A stretch of DNA of 64,000 nt from Bacillus cereus G9842 (GCF_000021305.1 NC_011772.1:5058001-5122000); one strand, 5' to 3'; counted from the first letter of the stretch, positions 26,381 to 38,088 are shown. Program-made: numbers and translations. The notes: generated by a model not told the origin, from the sequence alone.

Positions 26381-27283
26381 ATGGAACTGCTCCAGTTAAA
26401 ATACTTTCAGACAGTTGCACGACTAGAACATATGACAAAGGCAGCTGAAGAATTGCATATCGCGCAACCTTCACTCAGCAAAACAATCGCTAGACTCGAA
26501 AAGGATTTAGGCGTCCCTTTATTTGATCGCCAAGGCCGACAGATTACTTTAAATTCTTTCGGAAAAGTATTTTTAAAACGGGTAGAACGTATTTTTCATG
26601 AATTAAGTGAAGGGGAACGAGAAATTAAAGATTTAGCCGAATTACAACAAGGCTCTATTACAATGGCCGTTTCTATTCCAAGAATATTACCAGAACTACT
26701 AGGTTCTTTTTTACGAGAACATCCTAATGTTCGATTCCAGCAATTTCTTGCGTCTACTCCTTCTATGAAACGACAACTGGAAAATATGGAAATTGACTTT
26801 TGTCTTTCCTCTGTACCAGTTGAAGGAGAAGAAATTGTTTGGGAACCACTTATTACAGAAGAAATTTTCTTAGTCGTTCCTTCAGGCCATCGGTTATCAA
26901 ACCGCGAAAGTATCCACCTGCATGAAGTAAAAGACGAACCGTTTATTAGTATGAATACTGGCTATGGATTTCGGCACTTAACGGATGAATTTTGTAAAGA
27001 AGCTGGTTTCACTCCGCATATTGCTTTTGAAGTAGATGAACCGACAGTGATTAGCGACCTCATTAAGCAAGGTCTCGGCATCGCTTTTGTTCCAAATTTA
27101 ACTTTATTAAAAAACTCTACTTTAGCAGCAAACAAGTTGCGTATTATTGAACCCGCTTGTAAGCGAACCATCGGATTAAGTTGGTCAAAAAAGCGATACT
27201 TATCAAAAACAGCTCAGCAATTCCGTGAATTCGTGATTGACTACTTCTCTAATATTAGGACGCAAAATTATATCAACCAATAA
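26381..27283 (+). CDS. LysR family transcriptional regulator
   Basis: 300 residues. The N-terminal winged HTH is MELLQLKYFQTVARLEHMTK to RLEKDLGVPLFDRQGRQITL; the rest is the periplasmic-binding-like effector domain, with ISDLIKQGLGIAFVPNLTL near its end. AAAGGAGA precedes ATG 26381. The 135-bp intergenic region shared with the YhgE/Pip gene probably contains its operator. Effector unknown. Confidence 0.93.
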   Translation: MELLQLKYFQTVARLEHMTKAAEELHIAQPSLSKTIARLEKDLGVPLFDRQGRQITLNSFGKVFLKRVERIFHELSEGEREIKDLAELQQGSITMAVSIPRILPELLGSFLREHPNVRFQQFLASTPSMKRQLENMEIDFCLSSVPVEGEEIVWEPLITEEIFLVVPSGHRLSNRESIHLHEVKDEPFISMNTGYGFRHLTDEFCKEAGFTPHIAFEVDEPTVISDLIKQGLGIAFVPNLTLLKNSTLAANKLRIIEPACKRTIGLSWSKKRYLSKTAQQFREFVIDYFSNIRTQNYINQ

Positions 27284-27316
27284 AAGGTGCCACCCTCATA
27301 TGGTGGCACCTTTTAT
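27283..27316. terminator. Bidirectional terminator between LysR and glycosidase-like genes
   Basis: AAAAGGTGCCACC (27283-27295) and GGTGGCACCTTTT form a 13-bp stem. Confidence 0.9.
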
Positions 27317-28398
27317 TGGTCACTCTTTTTTAATTCCATTTCAGCTAAAAGTGGTAGTACATTATCAAAAATATGCGTATTATTATTTTCACCTGTTACA
27401 TATCCACCATAATATCTACTAAATACGTTGTCATTTCGGAATGTGGACATATGATCATACAATTCCTTCGCAAACTTTGTATCACCTGTTTGTAGTACGT
27501 ACAAAATCGTTAGTCCATACGCGGCTGGCGATTCATAATTCACAGTTTGTTTTCTCGTTTCTAAATTGTAACGACCGTATAGCTTTCCATCCTCCTGGAA
27601 TCTCTTCTTTATAAATTCCAAATAAGCAGCTGATGAAAGACCACCTAAACTTCGATGATATGCAACGTATGATTGGTCAATAAGATTCACTTCTTTATCG
27701 TACTTAAATGTACCATCTTCTTTATATTCTTTTGGGAATGCCCAGCCATGCCTTGGATAATCCGCTAAAAATTGAACAATTTCCTGATATTGCTGAGCAG
27801 AAACTTTACCGTACTTCTTCATATAAGAGAATGCACGCGGATTTATGTATGATGTTGTTACAAAATTATTTTGTTTCCCTGCATCTGCATCATAATAATC
27901 AACATAATAATTATCTTTTTTATTATAACGAAGTACAGCATCACTTAATTGATCGGCAAGGTTTTTATAACGCTCTTCCTTATACATTTCATAAGCACGA
28001 TATAATTGTTCTATAATACGAAGATCATCTATAAGTGCATTTGTAGCTGACTGCCTCTCTCCCTTTTCAGAGAGTTTCCATAAAATGATATGATTCTTAT
28101 ATACGAAATTATCTTGAATAACCTTTACTTGCTCATCAAATAACGCCTGGTCATCTTTATCAAGTGTATATTGTAACCATAATCCCGCCGATTCTGATAA
28201 AGCTTCACGTCCCTTCGCTTCACCCGTACCTGCCTTAGTATCTACTAAACGATACGTGGCAAGCGTTCCATTTTCATTCACCATATGTCTTAAAATAAAA
28301 TTTTCTGTACGGTTTCCTTGTAAAGCTGACCAAAATACAATTCCACCTAGAGCGATTAAGAAGATAACTCCAATCCCTATATATAAACGTTTCCGCAA
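27313..28398 (-). CDS. Membrane-anchored or secreted GH8-like glycosidase (YdaJ-like)
   Basis: 361 residues from TTG 28398, chosen because GGGAGG lies eight bases before; the GTG at 28407 overlaps that site. A basic start and one hydrophobic helix (about residues 8-28) act as anchor or uncleaved signal. The remainder looks like an (alpha/alpha)6-barrel of the GH8/BcsZ kind: KGREALSESAGLWLQYTL resembles the catalytic-glutamate region (TSEGQ type), with RAFSYMKKYG and SPAAYGLTILYVLQTGD later. It resembles B. subtilis YdaJ, a partner of the YdaK/YdaM polysaccharide system whose homologues lie 18 kb away. Family call is from pattern, not alignment. Confidence 0.6.
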   Translation of the reverse strand: MRKRLYIGIGVIFLIALGGIVFWSALQGNRTENFILRHMVNENGTLATYRLVDTKAGTGEAKGREALSESAGLWLQYTLDKDDQALFDEQVKVIQDNFVYKNHIILWKLSEKGERQSATNALIDDLRIIEQLYRAYEMYKEERYKNLADQLSDAVLRYNKKDNYYVDYYDADAGKQNNFVTTSYINPRAFSYMKKYGKVSAQQYQEIVQFLADYPRHGWAFPKEYKEDGTFKYDKEVNLIDQSYVAYHRSLGGLSSAAYLEFIKKRFQEDGKLYGRYNLETRKQTVNYESPAAYGLTILYVLQTGDTKFAKELYDHMSTFRNDNVFSRYYGGYVTGENNNTHIFDNVLPLLAEMELKKSDQ

Positions 28399-28454
28399 TC
28401 TTTTCACCTCCCTAGTAAGGCTAACCTTAATTTTATCAGAACATACATAAATTT

Positions 28455-28480
28455 AAAAAAGACAATCTATTAGATTGTCT
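28455..28480 (-). terminator. Terminator of the 49-residue gene
   Basis: GACAATCTA-TAGATTGTC (28461-28479) with the U-run on the minus strand at 28460-28455. Confidence 0.75.
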
Positions 28481-28489
28481 CCCCCATTT

Positions 28490-28639
28490 CTATCCCCCAC
28501 AAACCTCTTTAGAAGGTTTATATAGCGATTGTACAAGTCGATCATATTCACGACGTGTAATTTCTTTATTATATAGCTTCAATAATAAATCTCTATGCTC
28601 TTTTGAAAATGCCATCTTTTTAATGACTTCAGGATACAT
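28490..28639 (-). CDS. Small conserved-looking protein, 49 residues
   Basis: From ATG 28639 with GAGAGGGTG in front. The sequence MYPEVIKKMAFSKEHRDLLL then KLYNKEITRREYDRLVQSL is a short helical, SHOCT-like pattern. It has its own promoter space (28640-28891) and a terminator just after its stop, supporting a real gene. Function unknown. Confidence 0.6.
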   Translation of the reverse strand: MYPEVIKKMAFSKEHRDLLLKLYNKEITRREYDRLVQSLYKPSKEVCGG

Positions 28640-28891
28640 AAAACACCCTCTCCATTTCACATAAACTTCTTTTTCGAAAACAGAACTTATGTTCGCATAA
28701 AAGATTATAAAAGATTCCTGCGCAAAAAACAAACAAAATATAAGCAACTACTTATTTCTTTCTATTCAAAATATTACAACATTATATTATCATATTCACT
28801 TTTTAAATACATATATATTTTTGGTAGTTTTTTTGAATAAATCTTCCAATTCAATCAGAAAATAATGGCAAAAAAGAAGAGGAGTTTACAT

Positions 28892-30247
28892 ATGGATACG
28901 GTAACATTAGCAAGAGCATTTTTTGGTTCTTCATTAGCATTCCACATTATCTTTGCAACACTTGGCGTTGGACTTTCATTGATGATTTTTATAAGCGAAA
29001 TACTCTATCACTGGAAGAAAGACTCCGACTATGCCATTATGGCGAAAAGATGGACAAAGGCGTTTGCTATTCTTCTCGGTGTAGCAATTCCAACTGGAAC
29101 AATTGTCGGTGTGCAAATCTCACTTCTTTGGCCTGGTTTTGCCAAAATTGTTGGGCAAGTTATTTCTGTTCCCTTCCAAATTGAGATTTTTGCCTTCTTT
29201 TTGGAGGCTTTATTCATGTCGATTTACGTATATGCAGCCGATAAACTTCCTCCATTTATGAGATTAATCTCGCTATTTTTCGTCATGCTTGGTGCCACGG
29301 CATCCGCCGTTCTTATTACATCAGCAAATACATGGATGAATACACCAGCAGGATTTTCAATGAATCCAGATGGATCTGTTTTTAACGTTGATCCTTGGAA
29401 AGCTTTCTTTAATCCGAGTTTTGGCACAAGTGCATTCCATGTCGTTATTACGGCTTATGCAACTGGTGCGGCTGTCATTGCTTCTATCGCTGGATTTAAA
29501 TTATTGAAGAAAAATTTAAGTACACGTGAAATTGCTTATCATAAAAAGGGGCTACTATTAGGGCTTGTCGTGACATTTATTACAGGCGCTACGATGTGGC
29601 TTTCAGGGCACGAATCGGCAATCGCCCTACATAAACACTCACCTGAAAAACTTGCATCTGCTGAAGCTTTATTTGAAACGACATCACACGCACCGCTATC
29701 CATTGGCGGGATTGTGGATCCTAATACGCTTGAACTAAACTATGCACTTGAAATTCCAAACATGCTTAGCTTATTAGTGGGACTAGACCCTAGCACTGTC
29801 GTAAAAGGTCTAAATGAATTCCCACAAGAAACATGGCCACCATTTTATACACATACACTGTTCAACTTAATGGTCGGCACTGCTGCGTTTACCTTTGCAG
29901 TTGCAGCAATTGCTCTCTTATATTGGTACTTCGTTTACCGAAAAAAGGGGACAGAACTACCGAAGTGGCTACTTTGGGGGGCTGCCGCATGCGGACCAAT
30001 TATGATGCTCGGTATTGAATTCGGATGGATTTTCAGTTGTAGCGGTCGTCAGCCATGGACAATTTATGGTATGCAACGTACAGTCGATGCTTCTACTCGC
30101 GCTGATTTCGTCGGTCCTTTATTTGTTTTATTCATCATTTTATATATTGGACTCGCTATTTTAACAGTCTTTGTTCTACGGACATTCTTTAGAAGACATC
30201 CATTAAAGAATGATTTACAACACCAAGGAGGCGATTCTCGTGCATGA
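28892..30247 (+). CDS. cydA: Cytochrome bd-type quinol oxidase subunit I
   Basis: 451 residues from ATG 28892 (GAGGAG nine bases before; the frame opens earlier at 28865). Subunit I of bd oxidase, which oxidises quinol and reduces O2 without pumping protons. His19-type heme ligand region (LARAFFGSSLAFHIIFATLG), the GATMWLSGHESA region after the short Q-loop, and GRQPWTIYG in the C-terminal half are all visible. The short Q-loop is typical of Bacillus. It overlaps cydB by 8 bases. B. subtilis has two such sets (cydAB, ythAB); which one this matches is not certain. Confidence 0.9.
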   Translation: MDTVTLARAFFGSSLAFHIIFATLGVGLSLMIFISEILYHWKKDSDYAIMAKRWTKAFAILLGVAIPTGTIVGVQISLLWPGFAKIVGQVISVPFQIEIFAFFLEALFMSIYVYAADKLPPFMRLISLFFVMLGATASAVLITSANTWMNTPAGFSMNPDGSVFNVDPWKAFFNPSFGTSAFHVVITAYATGAAVIASIAGFKLLKKNLSTREIAYHKKGLLLGLVVTFITGATMWLSGHESAIALHKHSPEKLASAEALFETTSHAPLSIGGIVDPNTLELNYALEIPNMLSLLVGLDPSTVVKGLNEFPQETWPPFYTHTLFNLMVGTAAFTFAVAAIALLYWYFVYRKKGTELPKWLLWGAAACGPIMMLGIEFGWIFSCSGRQPWTIYGMQRTVDASTRADFVGPLFVLFIILYIGLAILTVFVLRTFFRRHPLKNDLQHQGGDSRA

Positions 30248-31265
30248 GGAAAGTATTGCAATCATCATCTTATGGGCCCTTATTTTCGTATACAGTATAT
30301 TAGGGTCCATCGATTTTGGAGCTGGTTTTTGGGGCATGGTATACGCAAAACATCCAACGCTCGCTGCCAAACTTGCCAATCGGTACTTATCACCAACTTG
30401 GGAAGTAACAAATACGTTTCTCGTTTTCGTCGTTGTCGCATTTCTCGGCTTCTTTCCGAAAGCGGCCTTTACTCTTGCAACCGTTATGTTCGTACCAGTT
30501 ATGTTAATTTTAGTACTCGTTGCAGTACGTAGTACATTTATGGTATTTGCTTACTCCTTGCCAAAATATCAGTACCTTCTTCGGGTTATTTCAGGTATTA
30601 CTGGTCTCTTAATTCCAGCACTATTAATTACCGTTTTACCCGTTACAGAGGGAGCGTATATTACAATGTCTGAAGGAAGAGAAGTACTCCTGTATGGAAA
30701 ACTTCTTTCTAGCCCGGTTATCTATTGTTATATGCTCTTCGGACTAACGTCTGAACTATTTCTCTCCTCTCTCTTTCTTGCTGATTTTGCGAGAGAGCAA
30801 GGTTCAGAAGATGCATACAAACTTTATAGAAGGAATGCCATCATACTTGGCCCTGCAACACTTGTTACGGCGATTATCGCTCTCGTTGTAATGGATCCAG
30901 AAACACATTGGCTTATGCAAGGATTAATAAAGCAATTCCCATGGTTTACAGTTTCTATTGTTCTATTCGTTATCGGATACTCGTCCCTTTGGTGGACAAA
31001 CAAGAAGTATAACACACTAGGATTCCCTCGCATTGCTGTTTTAGCTGTCGTCGCTCAATATGCATTTGCAAGCTATGCTTACGGGGTCGCGCATTTACCG
31101 TATATTATTTACCCTGACGTAACTGTATTTACAAGCTTTACAACGAAAGAAACGTTCTATGCACTGCTCATTCTATACGCAATTGGGATTGCAATTTTAT
31201 TACCAGGATTTATTTTCTTCTGGAATTTATTCTTGAAGGATCGTACTTTTTTGAAGGAAAAATAA
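30240..31265 (+). CDS. cydB: Cytochrome bd-type quinol oxidase subunit II
   Basis: 341 residues from GTG 30240, with AAGGAGGCG in front and overlapping the cydA stop, so translation is coupled. Eight or nine membrane helices. SILGSIDFGAGFWGMVYA near the N-terminus and NRYLSPTWEVTNTFLVFVVV are typical of CydB. It pairs with subunit I; there is no cydCD transporter in this window. Confidence 0.9.
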   Translation: MHEESIAIIILWALIFVYSILGSIDFGAGFWGMVYAKHPTLAAKLANRYLSPTWEVTNTFLVFVVVAFLGFFPKAAFTLATVMFVPVMLILVLVAVRSTFMVFAYSLPKYQYLLRVISGITGLLIPALLITVLPVTEGAYITMSEGREVLLYGKLLSSPVIYCYMLFGLTSELFLSSLFLADFAREQGSEDAYKLYRRNAIILGPATLVTAIIALVVMDPETHWLMQGLIKQFPWFTVSIVLFVIGYSSLWWTNKKYNTLGFPRIAVLAVVAQYAFASYAYGVAHLPYIIYPDVTVFTSFTTKETFYALLILYAIGIAILLPGFIFFWNLFLKDRTFLKEK

Positions 31266-31275
31266 TATAGCCTTG

Positions 31276-31320
31276 GAGTCTGTTCCAAAAGGTATTTTGG
31301 GATAGACTCCTCTTATTATA
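31276..31320 (+). terminator. Terminator after cydB
   Basis: GGAGTCTGTTCCAAAA and the arm TTTTGGGATAGACTCC pair with a small bulge, followed by a T-rich stretch. Confidence 0.75.
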
Positions 31321-31321
31321 T

Positions 31322-31362
31322 TTTGTCGTTAAGTCGATATATTTTAAAAATTTCCGATATAA
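31322..31362. repeat. Dispersed repeat unit, inverted relative to 10618
   Basis: In reverse complement it reads TTATATCGGAAATTTTTAAA followed by ATATATCGACTTAACGAC, close to the 10630-10670 unit. It lies directly after a CTGTTC-type terminator. The remainder of the gap to 31576 shows only presumed promoter sequence. Confidence 0.5.
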
Positions 31363-31576
31363 ATCTCATTTCCTACCTTACTGCCCAATCGATTTATAGG
31401 CTCCTATCACAATAGTTATTTCACTACTAGTGACACTTGTCCTTTAGCATGAAAAACACATATTCGCTTCATCTCGTTATACGTCTAGTTCTTCTTATTT
31501 TTTGCTGAATATACTACCAATATAAACTTGAGACAAGCTACATCTGTTTAAGGGAAAATAGAAAGGTAGGCAAAAT

Positions 31577-32935
31577 ATGAGCATTGAAATATGGATTACT
31601 ATTATTGTATTCTTCTTAACAATGATTGTTATCTTTTGGCGGCCTCGAGGTTTAAATGAGGCGTGGCCAGCAGCGGTCGGCGCTGGTATTATCCTCTTTA
31701 CAGGAATCGTATCAAAACCAGACGTCATAGATATTGTTAGTAAAATAGGAGGAGCCTCCATAACAATATTAGCGACCATTGTTATGGCAGTTATATTAGA
31801 AAGCTTCGGCTTCTTCCATTGGTCCGCAGCGAAACTAGCAAATTTAGCAAAAGGGTCCGGTCACCGTTTATACTGGTATATTCAATTACTATGTTTTCTT
31901 ATGACTCTTTTATTTAATAACGACGGCAGTATTTTAATTACAACTCCAATTTTAATTCTTCTTCTAAAAAACCTTCAATTAAAACCACATCAACAAATTC
32001 CTTATTTATTAAGTGGCGCTTTAATCGCTACTGCGTCTAGTGCACCAATTGGTGTAAGTAATATCGTAAACTTAATTGCATTAAATATCGTTAATATGAC
32101 TCTTTATATGCATACTGCTATGATGTTTGTACCTGCAACATTAGGCTTATTATTTATGTCATGGCTCATGTATACAGTTTTGAAGAAAAAACTTCCGAAA
32201 AAATTACCTGTTTCTTCATATGATATTGAAGAAATTTTTTTCACGAAAAACTTCCATCCACTAAAAGGAAATAATTCTGTTGATACGAAACAAAAACGGA
32301 CAAGATTCATGTTAAAAGTATTAGGTTTTGTCTTCCTTATGCGCTGTCTTCTATTCGTTGCATCCTTCTTATCCATACCAATTGAAATCGTTGCGGTACT
32401 CGGTTCACTCGTTCTTCTCATTTGGAGATGGTACTACTTACGAACAAATCCTGTCGACATTTTGAAAAAGACACCGTGGCACATTTTAATTTTCGCCTTC
32501 TCTATGTACGTCATTATTTACGGACTCCACAACGCAGGATTAACAGCTGCACTTGTACAATGGCTCGAGCCAGTTGTGAATCAGCATCTACTCTATGCTA
32601 GCTTTGCGATGGGCGGACTTGTATCCATCCTCTCTAACGTCTTCAATAACCATCCTGCCCTTATGATTGGTACGATCACATTAACAGAAATGGGACTAGA
32701 TCCAGTCACATTAAAAACAATCTATCTCGCAAACATCATTGGTAGTGACATCGGTTCACTATTACTACCAATTGGTACGCTAGCTTCACTCATTTGGATG
32801 TATATTCTGAAACAAAACAAAATTAAAGTAAAATGGAAAGACTATTTAAGTGTATCCCTTATCGTTATCCCGCTCACAACAGTCGTCACACTATTCCTCT
32901 TATTCTACTGGGTACACCTCTTCTTTGCCTTATAA
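31577..32935 (+). CDS. ArsB/NhaD-type ion permease
   Basis: 452 residues, about twelve membrane helices, of the ion-transporter superfamily that includes arsenite pump ArsB. Family-like spots are LFNNDGSILITTPILILLLK, GVSNIVNLIALN, VFNNHPALMIG and NIIGSDIGSLLLPIGTLAS. No arsR or arsC is adjacent, so arsenite export is not supported by context; another anion or Na+/H+ exchange is possible. Its TAA stop at 32933 is formed from the first bases of bcr1 copy 3. Confidence 0.8.
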   Translation: MSIEIWITIIVFFLTMIVIFWRPRGLNEAWPAAVGAGIILFTGIVSKPDVIDIVSKIGGASITILATIVMAVILESFGFFHWSAAKLANLAKGSGHRLYWYIQLLCFLMTLLFNNDGSILITTPILILLLKNLQLKPHQQIPYLLSGALIATASSAPIGVSNIVNLIALNIVNMTLYMHTAMMFVPATLGLLFMSWLMYTVLKKKLPKKLPVSSYDIEEIFFTKNFHPLKGNNSVDTKQKRTRFMLKVLGFVFLMRCLLFVASFLSIPIEIVAVLGSLVLLIWRWYYLRTNPVDILKKTPWHILIFAFSMYVIIYGLHNAGLTAALVQWLEPVVNQHLLYASFAMGGLVSILSNVFNNHPALMIGTITLTEMGLDPVTLKTIYLANIIGSDIGSLLLPIGTLASLIWMYILKQNKIKVKWKDYLSVSLIVIPLTTVVTLFLLFYWVHLFFAL

Positions 32936-33090
32936 AGTGAAACTTTAATCAGTGGGGGTTTTGTTCATCCCCCACTGATTATTAGCCCTAACCAATCGGG
33001 CTTTTACGGGCAGCCCGACCCCGACCTAACTTCTTTGCTTCCGCTGAATTTTGAGGTGGGGGTCTTACTGCCCACAAATAGCGGGATAAA
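32932..33090 (+). repeat. bcr1 repeat, full-length copy 3
   Basis: It runs from ATAAAGTGAAACTTTAATCAG to CAAATAGCGGGATAAA with all internal blocks, and begins at the stop codon of the ArsB-like gene. Confidence 0.88.
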
Positions 33091-33095
33091 CAACA

Positions 33096-33134
33096 GAATC
33101 CCCATTTGCTACCGTCTTAGCAAATGGGGATTCT
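33096..33134. terminator. Perfect 15-bp hairpin downstream of thiC
   Basis: GAATCCCCATTTGCT (33096-33110) pairs with AGCAAATGGGGATTC (33119-33133); a T-rich tail follows only on the plus strand, so it may serve the ArsB-like transcript through bcr1. Confidence 0.7.
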
Positions 33135-33190
33135 TCTATAATAAAGTTAGGTACTACAGTGTGATCAATCAAGTAAAGAGGTGTAACGTG

Positions 33191-35049
<1,859 letters not shown>

Positions 35050-35076
35050 ATAAAGACATCATTATGTAAAGCCGTT

Positions 35077-35174
35077 AACTTCCCTACGCTGGTACGAGCC
35101 AGATCAGGTCCAAAGGGTTAAGAAGTTCACGCGCTTCTCTCTCAGCCTACGCATACGTTAGGCACCCCTAGTTT
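35077..35174 (-). promoter_or_regulatory. TPP (THI-box) riboswitch upstream of thiC
   Basis: Minus strand carries the THI-box landmarks in order: AGGGGTGCC, GGCTGAGA, AACCCTTTGGACCTGATCTG and CGTAGGGAAG. The ends AACT/AGTT close P1. It controls the terminator at 35011. Confidence 0.95.
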
Positions 35175-35250
35175 ATCACTGATTTAATTTTCAATACTTT
35201 CCCATCATACACTATAATCTGAAAAATTCAAAGTTTATTTCTTTTGTTTT

Positions 35251-36912
35251 TTATGGAATCATCCACGTTAAATAATATGCCTGTACATACGTCATAATAC
35301 CAACAATAATTACGAAGAATAAACTATGCTTCACTGTAAAACGGAACAAATCCGATTCTTTTCCAGCAAGACCAACTGCTGCACAAGCGATGGCAATCGA
35401 CTGCGGGGAAATCATTTTACCTGTTACACCGCCTGTTGTATTTGCTGCAACGAGAAGCACTTCAGATACGCCGACTTGCTGCGCTGTAATGGCTTGTAAA
35501 TTCGAGAACAGTGCATTCGCAGACGTATCAGACCCTGTTAGGAATACGCCAATCCAGCCTAAGAATGGTGAGAAGAACGGGAATAGTCCGCCTGTTCCAG
35601 CTAATGCTAACGCTAACGTAGAAGATAGGCCAGAATAGTTTGCGATAAATGCAAACCCTAGTACAAATCCGATAGATAGAATTGGCATTTTTAATTCGTT
35701 TAACGTTTCTTTAAATGTCACTACTGCATCTTTTACATTCATTTTCAAAATAAACATGGAAATGATACAAGCAATTAAAATCGCTGTTCCAGTTGCCGAT
35801 AATACATCAAACTTTAGAATTGCCTCGTAAGGCGTTGGTTTATTTACAATTGGCTCTGCTTTCATTACTAGATTATGCAGACCTGGAATTTCAAACTTAA
35901 ATACAAGACTTTCTAAAGCCCCTCCTGGAGCAAATAATGCCTTAAAGAAATTTTGGCTCCAAATGACTACCATAACCGTTAATACGATAAATGGGGACCA
36001 TGCCTTCACTACTTTTCCAAACGTTAATTTCGGCATCGATGCTGCTGTCGTTGTTGCTGCTACCTCATTATTTGCTTGCCCGGATTGATAAATTTCTTTC
36101 GGCTGCCAAACTTTTAAGAACAGTGCTAAACTCACTAAACTTACAAGTGCTGACGTAATATCCGGAAGTTCCGGTCCTAAGAACGTCGCTGTAATGAACT
36201 GCGTAATCGCAAATGAACTACCTGCTACAAGTAACGCAGGCCACGTTTGTCTTACCCCTTTAAATCCATCCATTAAAAATACGATAAAGAATGGAACAAA
36301 TAATGATAGGAACGGTAATTGATGCCCAGCCATTTGTCCAATTTTATGTGGATCAATACCTGTTACTTGTCCAGCAACTGTAATCGGAATTCCCATCGCT
36401 CCGAACGCCACTGGTGCAGTATTTGCAATTAAACAAAGACCTGCTGCGTATAAAGGATTTAACCCAAGACCAGCAAGAAGCGCTGCTGTAATCGCTACTG
36501 GCGCTCCAAACCCTGCCGCTCCTTCTAAAAATGCTCCGAATGAAAATCCAATTAAAATAACGAGTAAACGATGATCGTTCGTAATCGATAATACCGATGC
36601 ACGAATCACATCGAATTGACCTGTTTTTACAGAAATTTTATATAAAAATACCGACATAATGATAATCCAAGCAATTGGCCATAACCCGTACAAAAAACCG
36701 TACCCGGTTGCTGCCATTGCCATCGTGAACGGCATTTTATAAGCGAATAATGCTACTAAAACTGTAAGTACAACTGTAATAAATCCTGCCACATACCCCT
36801 TCATGCGAAAAACCGCTAAAGCTAAGAAAAAAAAGATAATCGGAATAAGTGCTACTGCTGCTGAAATCCAAATATTACCGAACGGATCATAAACTTGTGT
36901 CCATGTGTTCAT
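35251..36912 (-). CDS. lctP: L-lactate permease
   Basis: 553 residues, about fourteen membrane helices, LctP/LldP family (lactate and glycolate uptake with H+). Diagnostic are [53 protein letters not shown] and [23 protein letters not shown] 36912 follows GGGGGAGAGG. A cre site lies 100 bp upstream, so glucose should repress it. Confidence 0.95.
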   Translation of the reverse strand: MNTWTQVYDPFGNIWISAAVALIPIIFFFLALAVFRMKGYVAGFITVVLTVLVALFAYKMPFTMAMAATGYGFLYGLWPIAWIIIMSVFLYKISVKTGQFDVIRASVLSITNDHRLLVILIGFSFGAFLEGAAGFGAPVAITAALLAGLGLNPLYAAGLCLIANTAPVAFGAMGIPITVAGQVTGIDPHKIGQMAGHQLPFLSLFVPFFIVFLMDGFKGVRQTWPALLVAGSSFAITQFITATFLGPELPDITSALVSLVSLALFLKVWQPKEIYQSGQANNEVAATTTAASMPKLTFGKVVKAWSPFIVLTVMVVIWSQNFFKALFAPGGALESLVFKFEIPGLHNLVMKAEPIVNKPTPYEAILKFDVLSATGTAILIACIISMFILKMNVKDAVVTFKETLNELKMPILSIGFVLGFAFIANYSGLSSTLALALAGTGGLFPFFSPFLGWIGVFLTGSDTSANALFSNLQAITAQQVGVSEVLLVAANTTGGVTGKMISPQSIAIACAAVGLAGKESDLFRFTVKHSLFFVIIVGIMTYVQAYYLTWMIP

Positions 36913-37011
36913 TGTCCTCTCCCCCTAAAGAATCCCCTTTTAAATAAATACAATCTTATCAATAGACTATCAGGTCATCATACCTTTAAGCCTAAAAATA
37001 AAAAACGTTTA

Positions 37012-37026
37012 AGAAAACGTTTTCAA
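37012..37026 (-). promoter_or_regulatory. cre (CcpA) site upstream of lctP
   Basis: Minus strand TTGAAAACGTTTTCT, centred on the perfect palindrome GAAAACGTTTTC (37013-37024), fits WTGNAANCGNWNNCW. Confidence 0.75.
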
Positions 37027-37209
37027 CAACTTCCATTTATACTGTACCATAACAATTTCCATTAAAAAAGATTTTTTTGAAAATTTTATCATTTAACAAA
37101 AAAATCTTACAAAATCGTCATGTTCTTGTAATGTTCATCGATAGAAAGCTTAACTAAATTATTGCATAATAATAGTATAACAACAGACATTATTCATGAG
37201 GTGATATAT

Positions 37210-37527
37210 ATGAACGGAAATAAAATATTAGCTGCGTTATCATACTTTAGTGTACTATTTGCCCCTATCTTATTCCCTATTATCGTTTGGATTGTAGGAG
37301 ACGCTAAAACAAAGCCACACGCAAAACGTGCTCTATGGACACACATCATTCCAAGTATCGCTACATTTATCGGCTTAACCATTTTAGGAATTATGGGCAT
37401 AGGATCTGACCAACCAGATGTAACACTTGGAATTGGAGCAATGATTGTCTTAGCTATTTGCGGAATCATCAGCTTATACTACTTCATCTGGAACATTGTA
37501 AAAGGAATTAAAGTACTGAAAGCTTAA
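37210..37527 (+). CDS. Small membrane protein, DUF4870-like
   Basis: 105 residues from ATG 37210 (GAGGTGAT seven bases before). Three or four membrane helices: KILAALSYFSVLFAPILFPI, then HAKRALWTHIIPSIATFIGL, and a C-terminal helix ending IKVLKA. The layout matches DUF4870 (Tic20-like) proteins. Function unknown. Confidence 0.75.
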   Translation: MNGNKILAALSYFSVLFAPILFPIIVWIVGDAKTKPHAKRALWTHIIPSIATFIGLTILGIMGIGSDQPDVTLGIGAMIVLAICGIISLYYFIWNIVKGIKVLKA

Positions 37528-37551
37528 TTTTAAACAAACGTTTGTTTAAAA
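37528..37551. promoter_or_regulatory. Perfect 24-bp palindrome
   Basis: TTTTAAACAAACGTTTGTTTAAAA equals its own reverse complement and contains AACAAACGTTTGTT, the shape of TetR-family operators. It lies between two convergent genes, directly before a terminator. Confidence 0.55.
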
Positions 37552-37583
37552 AAGGACCCTTGCAAATTGCAAGGGTCCTTTTC
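37550..37583. terminator. Bidirectional terminator
   Basis: AAAGGACCCTTGCAA and TTGCAAGGGTCCTTT are a perfect 15-bp inverted repeat, in the space between convergent genes. Confidence 0.9.
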
Positions 37584-37596
37584 CCGATTAGTTACT

Positions 37597-38088
37597 TTAT
37601 CTTCTGCGTTTCTTCTTTTTTCTCATCATTTTCTTTCGGCGCGTATTCACCTTATCCGCTATAATGTGGAGCGTACTTGCCACAACAATTCCCATTAAGA
37701 ACGTTACAATTTCAACCTCATGTTTCTTCGCAATTTCTATTAAATTACCATCCAGTGCGATTACATTTAATAGGAATAAAAATGGAGAAAAGACGATTAA
37801 CATGTACGCAATACGAATCACATCACCAAGTATAATCGTATGCGTAAAGAAAGATCGATGTGGCATTACTTTCTTATAAGGATACCAAAATATACGTAAG
37901 AAACCCCATTTGTTATAAGCATTACTGTACGTATCTAAATCTGGTGTTAAAAATGTAGTACCTACTAAAAAACCAATTGCAAAAGTTAATAAAAAATCAA
38001 AATTTGTTAATCCATACGAAAAGAGCAAAAACAAAACAACCGGAAGGGATATTAAGTTTATTTTCGTATGCGTTCTTCCTGATGGCAT
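37597..38088 (-). CDS. DUF2227-like putative metal-binding membrane protein
   Basis: 163 residues. It opens with MPSGRTHTKINL and has FLTPDLDTYSNAYNKWG then MPHRSFFTHTIILGDVIR, a set of His and Asp residues suggesting a metal site; helices at about 14-50 and 90-115. The tail is very basic (RRKKMMRKKKKRRR). Function unknown; it sits 50 bp downstream of the YkvA-like gene on the same strand. Confidence 0.7.
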   Translation of the reverse strand: MPSGRTHTKINLISLPVVLFLLFSYGLTNFDFLLTFAIGFLVGTTFLTPDLDTYSNAYNKWGFLRIFWYPYKKVMPHRSFFTHTIILGDVIRIAYMLIVFSPFLFLLNVIALDGNLIEIAKKHEVEIVTFLMGIVVASTLHIIADKVNTRRKKMMRKKKKRRR

